The translations under genes and the position numbers were made by a program. A model generated the notes under the pieces. It saw nothing but the letters and a program-made list of their open reading frames with translations, was not told the origin of the DNA and searched no databases. DNA of 64,000 nucleotides from Streptomyces sp. NBC_01142 (GTDB lineage Bacteria > Actinomycetota > Actinomycetes > Streptomycetales > Streptomycetaceae): positions 3,341,001 through 3,405,000 of the forward strand of contig NZ_JAPEOR010000002.1 in assembly GCF_026341125.1 (NCBI RefSeq), in the 5' to 3' direction. Of the stretch, positions 44,012 to 52,716 are shown piece by piece. Positions within the stretch are counted from its first letter, which is position 1. Every line of letters begins with the position of its first letter.

Positions 44012-44518
44012 ATGTCCCGAACCAAGCGCCCTGTCCTGTGGATCAGCACCATGGTGGTCGTCCTTGCGGCGGCCGTCGGGCTCTACCTCTTCCAGCCCTG
44101 GCGGCTGTTCACCACGGTCCGCGTGGATGAGGCGGCACCGGTGGCCACCAACCAGCAGGGGTCAGCGGCCAGGCCGTTGGCGAACGGTACTTTCACCACC
44201 CACGAGCACGAGACCAGCGGCTCAGTGGAGATCCAGCAGCTCGAAGACGGGAACGCGACGCTGCGCCTGACGAACCTGCGCACCTCCGACGGTCCGGCCC
44301 TGCACGTGTGGCTCAGCGACCAGCCGGTCAAGCAGGACGGCGGCGGCAACCTCGACGACGGCAAGCACGTCGACCTCGGCGAACTCAAGGGCAACGAGGG
44401 CAACCAGAACTACGCGATCCCGCGAGGCACCGACCTGAACACGTACTCCACGGTGACGATCTGGTGCGAACGCTTCAGTGTGTCGTTCGGCGCGGCCGAG
44501 CTGAAGCAGCGCAGCTGA
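44012..44518 (+). CDS. DM13-domain protein, membrane-anchored
   Basis: A 168-residue protein with one N-terminal membrane helix (residues 8-28) and a DM13 domain from about residue 65. Marks are GTFTTHEHETSGSVEIQQLE, LRLTNLRTSDGPALHVWLSD, and IPRGTDLNTYSTVTIWCERF with the conserved cysteine near the end. DM13 domains are proposed to take part in extracellular redox chemistry. The domain is intact. A terminator shared with the convergent membrane gene follows. Confidence 0.87.
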   Translation: MSRTKRPVLWISTMVVVLAAAVGLYLFQPWRLFTTVRVDEAAPVATNQQGSAARPLANGTFTTHEHETSGSVEIQQLEDGNATLRLTNLRTSDGPALHVWLSDQPVKQDGGGNLDDGKHVDLGELKGNEGNQNYAIPRGTDLNTYSTVTIWCERFSVSFGAAELKQRS

Positions 44519-44543
44519 CGGACCCAGGTCGCGCGGGAGGAAC

Positions 44544-44573
44544 GGGAGCGGGTGGGCGTCGCCACCCGCTCCC
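44544..44573. terminator. bidirectional terminator hairpin
   Basis: A perfect 12-bp stem GGGAGCGGGTGG / CCACCCGCTCCC with a six-base loop, between the convergent DM13 and membrane protein genes. Confidence 0.85.
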
Positions 44574-44603
44574 CGGCTTTCCAGGTCCTTTCAGCCCGGA
44601 CGA

Positions 44604-45956
44604 CTAGGGCACCAGGACGGGGATGAGCAAGGCCACGCAAGTGATCAGGCTCCACAGCGCGGGGGCCGCGCTCAGCGTCTGCTCGTGACGCGCGGCCGCC
44701 CGCAGCGCGGTCGCCTCACTGCGGGTCCGGTGCCACGGGCTGACCCGCTCCTCCAGCCGCTGGTACAGCAGGCCGAGCACGGCGCCGTAGGCGAGGTGGC
44801 CGACCAGGGAGGGGAAGGACACGGCCAGCTCGGCGGCGCTCCACCTGGGTGCGGCGCCGAGCAGCACGGGAAGCAGCGTCAGGTTGCCCAGGACCCACCA
44901 GAGGAAGCCGTAGGACACACCCCAGCCGATCCCCGAGGCCGGGTCGAAGCTGCGACGGCGGAAGAAGACCGCGTAGGTGACGCCGACGACCTGGGAGATC
45001 AGCAGGTGGATGACGAGGCCCACGATCGTGGACTGGGAGCCGACCAGGGCGGCGACGACCGGCAGGTATCCCACGGCGACCATGACACCGGTGAAGATCA
45101 CGCCGCCGGCCAGCCCGGCGATGACGCCGTGCCAGATCGAGATCACCCGCCCACCGGCGAGGCGTCCCTCCAGGGTGTGCCGTACATCATCGGAGAACAC
45201 CGCCCGCGACAGGCCGCCCAGCCAGCAGGTGAGCAGGGCCGTACCGGCACCGAGCAGCAGATATCCGGGCAGCGATGCCACGGCGGCCCGCACCGCGGTC
45301 GGCGCCCACTGCAGCCCGCGGCCGTCCAGCAGCGGCGAGATCGTCACCGCGGCGAGCACCCACCAGGCGAAGCCGAAGGCGGCGCCGCGGATCAGGGCGG
45401 GGCCGGTGCCCTCCTCGGGGTCGCCGAAGACCACCGCGTAGGAGGCGCCGATCAGCCCCCCGACGATCAGCCCGTTCCAGTCGAGCCCGAGCGCCGCGGC
45501 GGCGAGCAGCCCGGCGACCGACGCGCGCACCACGAGACCGGGCCTGAACTGCCGCTCCCTGCGCGACAGCAGGGCGAGGACGGCGGCCGTGACCGCTCCG
45601 TAAGCCAGGTGGCCGAGCAGGCTGGGGATCAGCGCCTGTGCCGTTGCCACGTCCCAGGCCACCGGCCTGCCCAGCAGGATCGGCAGCAGCGTCAACGGCC
45701 CGAGGAACCACCACAGGACGCCGTACGCGAGCCCCCAGAACAGCAACTCGCGCTGCCGCGCCACGAGCACGCCGAAGATGCTCCCGATGATCGCCGCGAG
45801 CAGCATGTGGACGGCGAAGCCCACGACAGACGAGTCGGTTCTGACGATCGCCGCAACGGTGGGCAGGAACCCGATCAGCACCATCACCCCGCCGAAGACC
45901 AGCCCTCCCGCGAGCCCGGCGACGGCTCCGAATCCAGCGTTACGCATGACGATCAT
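44604..45956 (-). CDS. polytopic membrane protein with internal duplication
   Basis: About 450 residues, almost entirely membrane helices. The protein is built from repeated units: GLAGGLVFGGVMVLIGFLPT near the N-terminus and GLAGGVIFTGVMVAVGYLPV past the middle, each followed by an H-containing helix (VHMLLAAIIGSIFGVLV / IHLLISQVVGVTYAVFF) and a WWFLGPLTLLPILLG-type segment. The same unit forms the N-terminus of the adjoining NDH-2 fusion. The start at ATG 45956 (or 45947) overlaps the end of that gene, so the two are translationally coupled and probably form one complex. No named family. Confidence 0.75.
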   Translation of the reverse strand: MIVMRNAGFGAVAGLAGGLVFGGVMVLIGFLPTVAAIVRTDSSVVGFAVHMLLAAIIGSIFGVLVARQRELLFWGLAYGVLWWFLGPLTLLPILLGRPVAWDVATAQALIPSLLGHLAYGAVTAAVLALLSRRERQFRPGLVVRASVAGLLAAAALGLDWNGLIVGGLIGASYAVVFGDPEEGTGPALIRGAAFGFAWWVLAAVTISPLLDGRGLQWAPTAVRAAVASLPGYLLLGAGTALLTCWLGGLSRAVFSDDVRHTLEGRLAGGRVISIWHGVIAGLAGGVIFTGVMVAVGYLPVVAALVGSQSTIVGLVIHLLISQVVGVTYAVFFRRRSFDPASGIGWGVSYGFLWWVLGNLTLLPVLLGAAPRWSAAELAVSFPSLVGHLAYGAVLGLLYQRLEERVSPWHRTRSEATALRAAARHEQTLSAAPALWSLITCVALLIPVLVP

Positions 45957-47574
45957 CCTTGGTCGAGAGAGCGATGTCCCTGGGGAAGACCAGGTCGAGG
46001 GTCCAGTCGGCGAGCACGCGCAGCCGTTTCTCCGCACTGGGCAGTTTGCTCAGGTAGACCGAGCGCCACAGGACCCAGGCGAGGAAACCGGAGACTCGCC
46101 GCCCGCCTATCTCGCCGGCTGCCGTGCGGTGCCCGAGCGAGACCAGCACACCGAGCCCGCCGAAGCGGAACGGGACGGGACGGCGTCCGACGAGGACCGC
46201 AGCGATGTTCCTCGCTGCTGCCCTGCCCTCACGGATCGCGTGCTGCGCGGTCGGAGGGTAGGCCCCGCCCGCCGGGTCGGGGATCCTCGCGCAGTCGCCC
46301 AGCGCCCACAGGCCGGGCATGCCCGGGACCTCCATGGTGGGATCCACGACCAGGGGCCCATGCATGACCTGCTGCACCAGTGGGTTCGGCCGGTTGCCCG
46401 CCGTCCAGGCCAGGGTGCGGGTGGCGACGGTCTCGCCGGAGTCGAGCGTGATGTCCTCGGCGGTGGCCCTGGTCACGCGCGCGCCGAGGCGAAACTCGAT
46501 GCCGCGACTGTGAAGCTTGCGCTGAGCGTAGGAGCCGAGCTTCGGCGACAGCTCCGGCAGCAGCCGCTCACCCGCGTGCACGATCACGAACCTGGGGCGC
46601 AACCCGTGCAGACGCGGATAGAAGTGGAGCACGTCATGCACCAGGTCGAACAGTTCGGCCACCAGTTCCGTCCCGGCGAATCCGCCGCCTGCCACCACGA
46701 ACGTCAGCAGCCTGGCCTGCTCGGCCGGGTCCGGTTCGAGGTCGGCCCGCTCCAGCGCGCTCAGCACCTGGTTGCGCAGCCCGGTGGCGTCCTCGACGGA
46801 CTTCATCGGGAAGGCGTGCTCGCCCACTCCCGGCAGGTCGAAGAAGTGCGGCACCGCGCCAACTGCCAGGACCAGCTCGTCGTACGGCACGCGGATCATC
46901 CCCTCCTTGCCGACGGAGACGTACGCATTGCGCGTCTGCGTGTCGATCGAGACCACCCGCCCGTGCAGGAAGGAGGCGTGGTCGAGCCCGACACGCACCG
47001 GGGCGCTCACGTGCCTGGCCTCCACCGTGCTCGAGGCGACGCCGACCAGCAGCGGGGTGAACAGCAGGAAGTTCGAGTCGCTTATCAGCGTCACGTGAGC
47101 GTCGAGCCCGCGGCCGACCCGCCGGTCCAGTTCGCGCGCGGCTCCCACCCCACCGAAACCACCACCGACGATCACCACGTGGGGTTTGGCCCGCGGGGGC
47201 GCCGGCCGAGGCGGGCGCCAGGCCGAAAGGACGTGGAAGGCGAGCCCGGCGATCGCGCCGGACAGGGCGGCGCCCACGAGTTCGGGGAAGCGCGATACGG
47301 CCACCGCGATCGTCCATGACGGCGTCTTCCCCTCCAGCGCGGGAGCGAGGGTGAGTGTCCAGGTCACCCAGTCGAGCAGGCCGATGAGCAGACCGACGGA
47401 GAAGGACGAGCCGTTGCTCTGCCTGTGCTCGCCGAAGAGGAGGCCGAGCACGGCTCCCAGCACCGCCGTGTGCGCCGCCCACGGGATCCACGGCGGGTTC
47501 GTCACGACCGCCACGAGCGCGCCACCGGGCAGTCCGGCGATGATGCCGAACAAGAGTCTTCTGAGCAGAGTCAT
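45940..47574 (-). CDS. type II NADH dehydrogenase-like flavoprotein fused to a membrane unit
   Basis: A 544-residue fusion. Residues 1-125 hold about four membrane helices of the same unit repeated in the downstream gene (LLFGIIAGLPGGALVAVVTN through LVGAALSGAIAGLAFHVL). From residue 135 there is a complete NDH-2 / Pyr_redox_2 flavoprotein: FAD motif VVIVGGGFGGVGAARELD, NADH motif FVVAGGGFAGTELVAEL, and the FAD-binding WALGDCARIP with the quinone-site-like AQHAIREGRAAARN. It would pass electrons from NADH to a membrane acceptor. ATG 47574 has GGAG seven bases upstream. Confidence 0.82.
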   Translation of the reverse strand: MTLLRRLLFGIIAGLPGGALVAVVTNPPWIPWAAHTAVLGAVLGLLFGEHRQSNGSSFSVGLLIGLLDWVTWTLTLAPALEGKTPSWTIAVAVSRFPELVGAALSGAIAGLAFHVLSAWRPPRPAPPRAKPHVVIVGGGFGGVGAARELDRRVGRGLDAHVTLISDSNFLLFTPLLVGVASSTVEARHVSAPVRVGLDHASFLHGRVVSIDTQTRNAYVSVGKEGMIRVPYDELVLAVGAVPHFFDLPGVGEHAFPMKSVEDATGLRNQVLSALERADLEPDPAEQARLLTFVVAGGGFAGTELVAELFDLVHDVLHFYPRLHGLRPRFVIVHAGERLLPELSPKLGSYAQRKLHSRGIEFRLGARVTRATAEDITLDSGETVATRTLAWTAGNRPNPLVQQVMHGPLVVDPTMEVPGMPGLWALGDCARIPDPAGGAYPPTAQHAIREGRAAARNIAAVLVGRRPVPFRFGGLGVLVSLGHRTAAGEIGGRRVSGFLAWVLWRSVYLSKLPSAEKRLRVLADWTLDLVFPRDIALSTKDDRHA

Positions 47575-48328
47575 GGATATCTCCGGTAGTCGCATGGCCT
47601 CCGCCCAGGGGGGAACGAGGGCGAAGGCCATGCGAGATTGGGGGCTCCAGCGCCCGGTTCAGACGTTCAGAGCCGACGCGCCTCTCGAGCGTTACAAGTC
47701 CGCCGGGCAGGAAACGCGGAGCGGCGGGGATGAGGATCGCCCCGTAGACGGCGTAGATCCCGCCGACCAGGCGCGCCAGTCGGCTGTCAGACCGAAGACG
47801 GCCGGCTTGTCGCGGCCCACACCGCCCGATTGAGCGGCGGCACACCCTGGATGATCAGCGAGAAGAGAATGGGCTGGATGGCCGGCGCGGCGAAGGTCAG
47901 GCTGTAGCCCCACAGGCGCAGCAGGGGACGCCGACGAGCGCGGCGAGTTGACCAGCCCGGTGACCCGGGCGCCCACGACGAACCGGCTTGCCGGCAGGGG
48001 CGACGGCAGAGCCACCTGGTCGATCGCGATCAGCTGGGGAACGGACATCAGTCCCGCCCTGGCGCGACCAGATGCTGCATTCCGCCGGAAAGGGCCGAGG
48101 CTCGCCTGCGGCGCAGCTCGCGAAGGTCGGCCGGCGCCTGGTGGATACGGCTCGGATGGCACTCGCCCCCTGCGCCATGCACCAAGACGCAGGTTGTCCT
48201 GCACAGTCAGCTCGCCGCACCTGGCCGGATGCCGAGGCTCACAACTTCGAGCGCAGTGGTCAGGCGGTATCTGACCACCACGCGCTGGTCACGACTGCTG
48301 CCTGCCGTGCGCCAGAGGTGCACGGGGA
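47575..48328. other. intergenic region with decayed membrane protein sequence
   Basis: About 750 bases with no intact gene. On the minus strand, fragments in different frames (LIAIDQVALPSPLPASRFVV near 48.05-47.95 kb, then a hydrophobic LVGGIYAVYGAILIPAAPRF near 47.77-47.70 kb) look like one membrane protein gene broken by frameshifts. The promoter of the NDH-2 fusion lies at its left end. Confidence 0.4.
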
Positions 48329-48559
48329 TCAGCGCTGCTGCCAGTCCCTGAAAGCGGTGAGCAACTGCTGCCTGGCATCTGGTGAGATGTTGTCCGGGGC
48401 CAGCTTGCCCGCCGTGGCGATCGTCTGACGGAATTGATCGAGGTAGCTCTCGCACCCGGAGCATTCCGCCAGGTGCTCGATGAAGCGCCGCTCGTCCTCT
48501 TCGGGCAAGGCGCCCTCGAGGAACTCGGTCACCAGCTCCACGAAGTCAACGCAGTTCAC
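48329..48559 (-). CDS. zinc-binding anti-sigma factor
   Basis: A 76-residue protein with the zf-HC2 / ZAS motif (HLAECSGC, i.e. HxxxCxxC, preceded by a conserved acidic helix VTEFLEGALPEEDE). It has no membrane helix, so it is a cytosolic anti-sigma factor, often redox-sensing through its Cys-zinc site. The GTG start overlaps the sigma gene stop by four bases, the standard arrangement for an ECF sigma factor and its inhibitor. Confidence 0.88.
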   Translation of the reverse strand: MNCVDFVELVTEFLEGALPEEDERRFIEHLAECSGCESYLDQFRQTIATAGKLAPDNISPDARQQLLTAFRDWQQR

Positions 48560-49227
48560 GGTCGTTCCCTCCCGCTGGCGACGTCATGGGCACCGGACAA
48601 GTAATCCTCCAACTTACGGCGCAGGACGGCCCTGGCCCGATGAAGGAGGACGCGTTGGTTTCCCGGCGAGATCTCCAGCAGGGAACATACTTCCTCCGAG
48701 CCGTATCCTGCGACATCGCGAAGCGTGATCACCGTGCGGAGGCGGGGCGGGAGCTCGTTGAGTGCCTTCGCGATTACCTCGCGGACTTCGCCGCGCAGCA
48801 CGTAGTCCTCGGGAACGTGCCAGGGACGCGGTTCCTGCCCGACGGCCCAGTGTCCGGCGAATCGCTCGCCGGGGGCGCGGAACCGCGAGACGTCCACTGT
48901 TGGCCCTTCCTCCTCCGGCAGCAGGCTGGCGAAGGGAATGGTCCTGCTCTCCTTCGTGCCGCGCGCCTTGGCCGTGTTGACCAGGATCCGGTACACCCAT
49001 GTCTTCAGGGACGAACGGCCCTCGAAGTCGCAGATCCCCTTGATGACCGCCAGCCATGTGTCCTGGACGGCCTCCTCTGCAGAGGCCTTGGTCGACACGA
49101 ACGACATGGCCAGCCGGAGCATGCCACTTGACCAGGTGTCCAGTACCAGGGCGAACATTTGCTCGTCACCGTCACGCAGTCGCTGGACCAGGACCTCGTC
49201 CGGCGGCAATCCGCGTGCGCCTGCCAT
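48556..49227 (-). CDS. ECF-type RNA polymerase sigma factor
   Basis: A sigma-70 ECF subfamily protein of about 223 residues. Region 2 is MLRLAMSFVSTKASAEEAVQ through FEGRSSLKTWVYRILVNTAK. Region 4 is LNELPPRLRTVITLRDVAGY through LLEISPGNQRVLLHRARAVL. A charged linker separates them. ATG 49227 is used because AAGGGGGA lies just upstream. It is coupled to its anti-sigma gene. An IS element begins only 41 bases upstream, so the native promoter has probably been displaced. Confidence 0.9.
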   Translation of the reverse strand: MAGARGLPPDEVLVQRLRDGDEQMFALVLDTWSSGMLRLAMSFVSTKASAEEAVQDTWLAVIKGICDFEGRSSLKTWVYRILVNTAKARGTKESRTIPFASLLPEEEGPTVDVSRFRAPGERFAGHWAVGQEPRPWHVPEDYVLRGEVREVIAKALNELPPRLRTVITLRDVAGYGSEEVCSLLEISPGNQRVLLHRARAVLRRKLEDYLSGAHDVASGRERP

Positions 49228-49268
49228 CCGTCCCCCTTGCTGGCTTGTCAACTGGCAGGGTCAGCCTA

Positions 49269-50145
49269 AGACTTGTCCCGTAACTGCTGGTCACGGGTGA
49301 GATGATCTTCGGGTGTCTGGTGTGATCACGGCGTCGGAGCCGTCCTGGATAGCCCCGTTCACCGGGCTGAGCCCGCGTTCCTTCGGCAGGTTGGTGACCG
49401 CACTGCGCCGCGAAGGTGCAGATCCGGTCCGTAAGGGCCGCCCGTGGGGACTTCCGCTGGAGGACCGGGTTCTGCTCGTCGCGGCCTACTGGCGCACGAA
49501 CCTGACAATGCGCCAACTCGCTCCGCTCTTCGGTGTATCGAAGTCCGCGGCGGACCGCATCATCGACCACCTCGGCCCGTCGCTGGCGCTCCAGCCCCGC
49601 AAACGGTTCCGCAAGGACACCGTGCTCATCGTGGACGGCACCCTGGTGCCCACCCGCGACCACAGCATCGCCGAGCAGTCCAAGAACTACCGGTACTCCA
49701 CGAACCACCAGGTCGTCATCGACGCCGATACCCGCCTGGTCGTCGTGGTCGGCCGGCCCTTGCCCGGCAACCGCAACGACTGCAGGGCGTGGGAGGAGTC
49801 CGGCGCGAAGGCCGCCGTCGGCAAGGCCATGACGATCGCCGACGGCGGCTATCCGGGCACCGGACTCGTCATGCCACACCGTCGGCGCAAAGGTGAAGAA
49901 CTGCCTGACTGGAAGCAGGCCCACAACAAGTCCCACAAACAGGTTCGCGCCCGCGTGGAGCACGTTTTTGCCCGCATGAAGACCTGGAAGATCCTCCGCG
50001 ACTGCCGCCTCAAGGGCGATGGCGTCCACCACGCCATGCTCGGAATCGCCCGCCTCCACAACCTCAACCTCGCCGGATAGGCGGGCGGCCGGACCGGCCA
50101 CCAGCCACGCCCGCACCCACCCAAGATCGTTTACGGGACAAGCCT
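49269..50145. mobile_element. IS5-family insertion sequence (IS112/IS1381-like), intact
   Basis: An 877-bp element with terminal inverted repeats AGRCTTGTCCCGTAA (one mismatch between ends) flanked by TA on both sides, consistent with a 2-bp TA target duplication. It contains one complete transposase gene. It lies between the ECF sigma gene and an integrase relic. Confidence 0.82.
49313..50080 (+). CDS. IS5-family DDE transposase
   Basis: A 255-residue transposase starting at GTG. The N-terminal helix-turn-helix type domain (residues 15-85) includes LPLEDRVLLVAAYWRTNLTM and LFGVSKSAADRIID. The DDE domain has D in LIVDGTLVPT, D in MTIADGGYPG and E in RARVEHVFARMK. The gene fills the element and shows no frameshift, so the copy may still be active. 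Confidence 0.92.
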   Translation: MSGVITASEPSWIAPFTGLSPRSFGRLVTALRREGADPVRKGRPWGLPLEDRVLLVAAYWRTNLTMRQLAPLFGVSKSAADRIIDHLGPSLALQPRKRFRKDTVLIVDGTLVPTRDHSIAEQSKNYRYSTNHQVVIDADTRLVVVVGRPLPGNRNDCRAWEESGAKAAVGKAMTIADGGYPGTGLVMPHRRRKGEELPDWKQAHNKSHKQVRARVEHVFARMKTWKILRDCRLKGDGVHHAMLGIARLHNLNLAG

Positions 50146-50700
50146 TAGGGCAGTTCAGTGGGCGAGATCTGATTCCGGTGCCTCTGTTCATGTCTCTATA
50201 AGCACATTCTCAGCTGCGAAGGCTGGGTTGCAACAAGTCTGTGCAGCTCGTCGTACTCAGCCTGGCAGCACCGGGACGCGACTCCGGTAGGAGCTGCCAG
50301 GGCGGTCGCCACCTGGTATTTCTCGCCAGACGGTCGACGGAGCGTGCCGCGTTGATCTACCAGCACTCGGATCTGGAGCGTCAGAAAGAGCTCGCTGCCG
50401 GGCTTGACCAGCTGGCGCGGGGGCAGGGTAGGGGAATCACTGATCGTCTGTGCGGCATGGCCCCTCTGACCTGGGCGTACGTCGATGTGCCGAGACTTCG
50501 GATTCCGCATGCGCTGACCGGCGTTGACCGCAGATTGCCGCCTGTTCTGGTGCACATCCAGTGCAGAGGGGCTCGGGTCGGTCTTCGTCGGACAACCAAC
50601 CTTGCGCGTGCGCGATGGGCGCATCTCGTACTTCCAGGGAGCGCGATCACGTGGGATACAGCCAGTTTCCGGAGATCCCAGGGCATGAAAGGGCATGGCC
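50146..50700. other. accessory region with integrase relic
   Basis: About 550 bases right of the IS element without an intact gene. The only recognisable content is the C-terminal fragment of a tyrosine recombinase at about 50330-50432. Confidence 0.5.
50330..50432 (+). pseudogene. C-terminal fragment of a tyrosine recombinase (integrase)
   Basis: The translated stretch RSTERAALIYQHSDLERQKE then LAAGLDQLARGQG matches the end of actinomycete site-specific integrases (the usual phrase is S.RAALIYQHAT.ERD..IA..LD), including the catalytic tyrosine in LIYQH. Nothing of the catalytic R-H-R residues is found upstream. It is the relic of an integrated plasmid or prophage. Confidence 0.7.
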
Positions 50701-51242
50701 ATGCTTCCCACTGACGAAATTCGGGCGCTCCTGAGGGAGCACGACGATCCCCACCACCTGGAACGGCCCCCGACCTTCGAACTGGTCACCTCACGAGACC
50801 GCTTCGCGGGGCTCGTACACGCACTTGAGGAACGCTTCGGGCCGGCCTGCTCAAGTGCCCTGTCCCAGGACTCCAGTACGTACGGCGGCATCACGGTCCC
50901 CGCGGACGTGTCAGGCCTCGACCGGCCGTTGTGGGTACTGCTGAGCAACTTCGGCGGCTTCATCACCGCCGGAACGGGCGACGGTGAGGGCATGCCCGGT
51001 TCCGAGGAGGGCCTTACCAGGAGTTCCTGACCTGGCTCGACCGCGTCTGCACGGAGTTGGGCTGCGTCTTCGTCCCGATCGAGCTGCTCCTGAAGCCGTA
51101 TGACGGCCCGTCTGTCCTTGAACAGATGTACGCCGAGCCGCTCCTGGCGGCCTTGGCGGCCGAGCACGGTGGGGACGACGATGAGGGGAATGAGGAGAAC
51201 CTGCCTCCGGTCTGGTACGACCGCTACTTCACGTACATGTGA
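50701..51242 (+). pseudogene. conserved actinobacterial hypothetical gene with one frameshift
   Basis: The first frame (50701 to 51030) encodes EIRALLREHDDPHHLERPPT and SNFGGFITAGTGDGEG; the continuation is in another frame from about 51018 (YQEFLTWLDRVCTELGCVFV) to the stop at 51242 (WYDRYFTYM). Joined, they give about 180 residues resembling a family common in Streptomyces (function unknown) that ends in a W-x-RFF.YL-type motif. A single frameshift near 51000-51020 breaks it; a sequencing error is possible. Confidence 0.7.
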
Positions 51243-51548
51243 GGCTCCCGCGACTGCGCCAGACCTCATAGTCGATTCGGCAGCCAAGATGAGGAACCGA
51301 TACGCGGCCGAGCCTGCCGCTCAGGACTACCTCGCTCGCCTCCGCGAGCTTGGGCAAGGAACCCCCGGCTTCTTGCCTCAGTAAGAAGGTGCGGCCTACG
51401 GCCGCGCAAACCTTGGCAGCTTGCTGCGCTCGCGCGCGACGGTGTTCGGGAGCTCCCGCCCGCCGCGTACTTCCGGGCCGACTCGGACCTAGCGCGCCCG
51501 ACGGGTCGGCACAGTCCCTGCGACTCTCCCGGCTACGCTCGCGCGGGA
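51243..51548. other. intergenic region, possible gene tail
   Basis: About 300 bases without an intact gene. A plus frame ending at 51384 reads AAKMRNRYAAEPAAQDYLAR and LRELGQGTPGFLPQ, which looks like the C-terminus of a lost gene. Confidence 0.35.
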
Positions 51549-51577
51549 GCGCCCCGCGGCGCGTGGCTGCGGGGCGC
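51549..51577 (-). terminator. terminator hairpin
   Basis: A 9-bp stem GCGCCCCGC / GCGGGGCGC with an 11-base loop, 11 bases beyond the stop of the leftward small secreted protein gene. Confidence 0.65.
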
Positions 51578-51587
51578 CTTGTGGGGT

Positions 51588-51797
51588 TTAGTCGATCTTC
51601 TCCCCGTCGTGCGTACCGCCCTTGCAGAGGTTGTCCGTCAGGTCGGCCGTTCCGCCACCCTGCTTGCACTCAGAAGGGGTGACGTAGGATGGGGCACCCT
51701 GTGCGGTGGCGGTGGCGGTGGCGGCGACGCCTGTGAGGCCGAGTCCGGCGAGGGCTGCCGTGGCGAAGACTGCGGCGAGGATTCGTCGAATGCGCAT
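51588..51797 (-). CDS. small secreted two-cysteine protein
   Basis: A 69-residue protein with a clear signal peptide (MRIRRILAAVFATAALAGLG start, cleavage near ATAQG) and a mature peptide of about 35 residues with two cysteines (ECKQGGG and NLCKGG). It is similar in plan and N-terminus to the protein at 54317. GGGAA lies five bases before the ATG. It is followed by a hairpin terminator. Function unknown. Confidence 0.72.
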   Translation of the reverse strand: MRIRRILAAVFATAALAGLGLTGVAATATATAQGAPSYVTPSECKQGGGTADLTDNLCKGGTHDGEKID

Positions 51798-52182
51798 TGG
51801 GTTTCCCTTTCACGGATTGCCTCGGTTGGGGCACTAGTCAGCTTGGTCTTAACCCATGTGGGTGGCACGTCATGTTGGGCCATTCGGGTGACAGTGCTGT
51901 CGGGCGCGGGGTCGGTGACGCGACCCGTCGGACAGGCCCTCGAACGAAGAGACCACCCCGGCGGATGGGTGGTCTCTTCGTTGTTCCGGAGGGGGCAGCG
52001 TCCGCAACCGGCCCCATGCTAAGAGCCGTGTTGACCTGCGGAAACGCGCCCTTACAAGCTGTCTCAATTGCCTGGGCCAGGAGGAGTCCGACACCGCGCT
52101 TGATCAGGGACCTGCTCCTGGACAGACTGCTCTCCATGAGATCAGTAGGCATGGCCATCAGGGCGCAGGCCGGGAACCGGCG
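51798..52182. other. intergenic region with strong hairpin
   Basis: About 385 bases between two divergent genes. It holds a perfect 16-bp inverted repeat at 51943-51982 and otherwise no convincing gene. Confidence 0.5.
51943..51982. terminator. perfect 16-bp hairpin in a divergent gap
   Basis: AACGAAGAGACCACCC pairs perfectly with GGGTGGTCTCTTCGTT around an eight-base loop. It has terminator form, but no gene ends here: the flanking genes start away from it. It is probably left from a deleted gene, or an insulator or attenuator. Confidence 0.7.
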
Positions 52183-52716
52183 ATGAGTGCCGACCTGCCC
52201 TTTTTTCGTTATCATCCAGACCCCCTCGCAAGTGGGTCCGTCCGGGCGGCCCCCGAGACGTGCGCCTGCTGCCAGCGCAACACGGGCTGGATCTACACGG
52301 CCACCTTCTACACCGCCCAGGACGTCAGCGGACGATTCTGTCCATGGTGCATCGCGGACGGGAGCGCTGCTGAACGCTTCGCGGGTGAATTCACCGACTC
52401 CTACGGACTCGACGGTGTCAGCGAGGACGTCTTGCATGAGGTCACCCGCCGCACCCCTGGCTTCCACGCCTGGCAGGATCCGCGCTGGCTCGTCCATTGC
52501 CAGGACGCGGCCGCCTTCGTAGGCGATGTCGGGTACACCGAGCTGGCGGCGCATCCCGAAGCCCTCGACCAGCTGCGGGCCGACATGCGCATCGACGGTT
52601 GGCACGACGAAAACCAGCTTGAGCACTTCCTGGCCAACCTGGGCGAGGGGGCGACCGCCATGCTTTTCCGCTGCACCGTCTGCGGCGCCCATCTCGCCTA
52701 CGCCGACGCATCGTAG
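52183..52716 (+). CDS. CbrC-family (UPF0167) protein
   Basis: A 177-residue protein matching the CbrC family, named for colicin E2 tolerance in E. coli. Visible are LPFFRYHPDPLASGS at the start, the paired cysteines TCACCQRNTGWIY and RFCPWCIADGSAAERF, HEVTRRTPGFHAWQDPRWLV, and a final FRCTVCGAHLAYADAS. Three CxxC motifs suggest zinc binding. It is a full-length single domain. Its biochemical role is unknown. It converges on a transposase relic. Confidence 0.86.
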   Translation: MSADLPFFRYHPDPLASGSVRAAPETCACCQRNTGWIYTATFYTAQDVSGRFCPWCIADGSAAERFAGEFTDSYGLDGVSEDVLHEVTRRTPGFHAWQDPRWLVHCQDAAAFVGDVGYTELAAHPEALDQLRADMRIDGWHDENQLEHFLANLGEGATAMLFRCTVCGAHLAYADAS

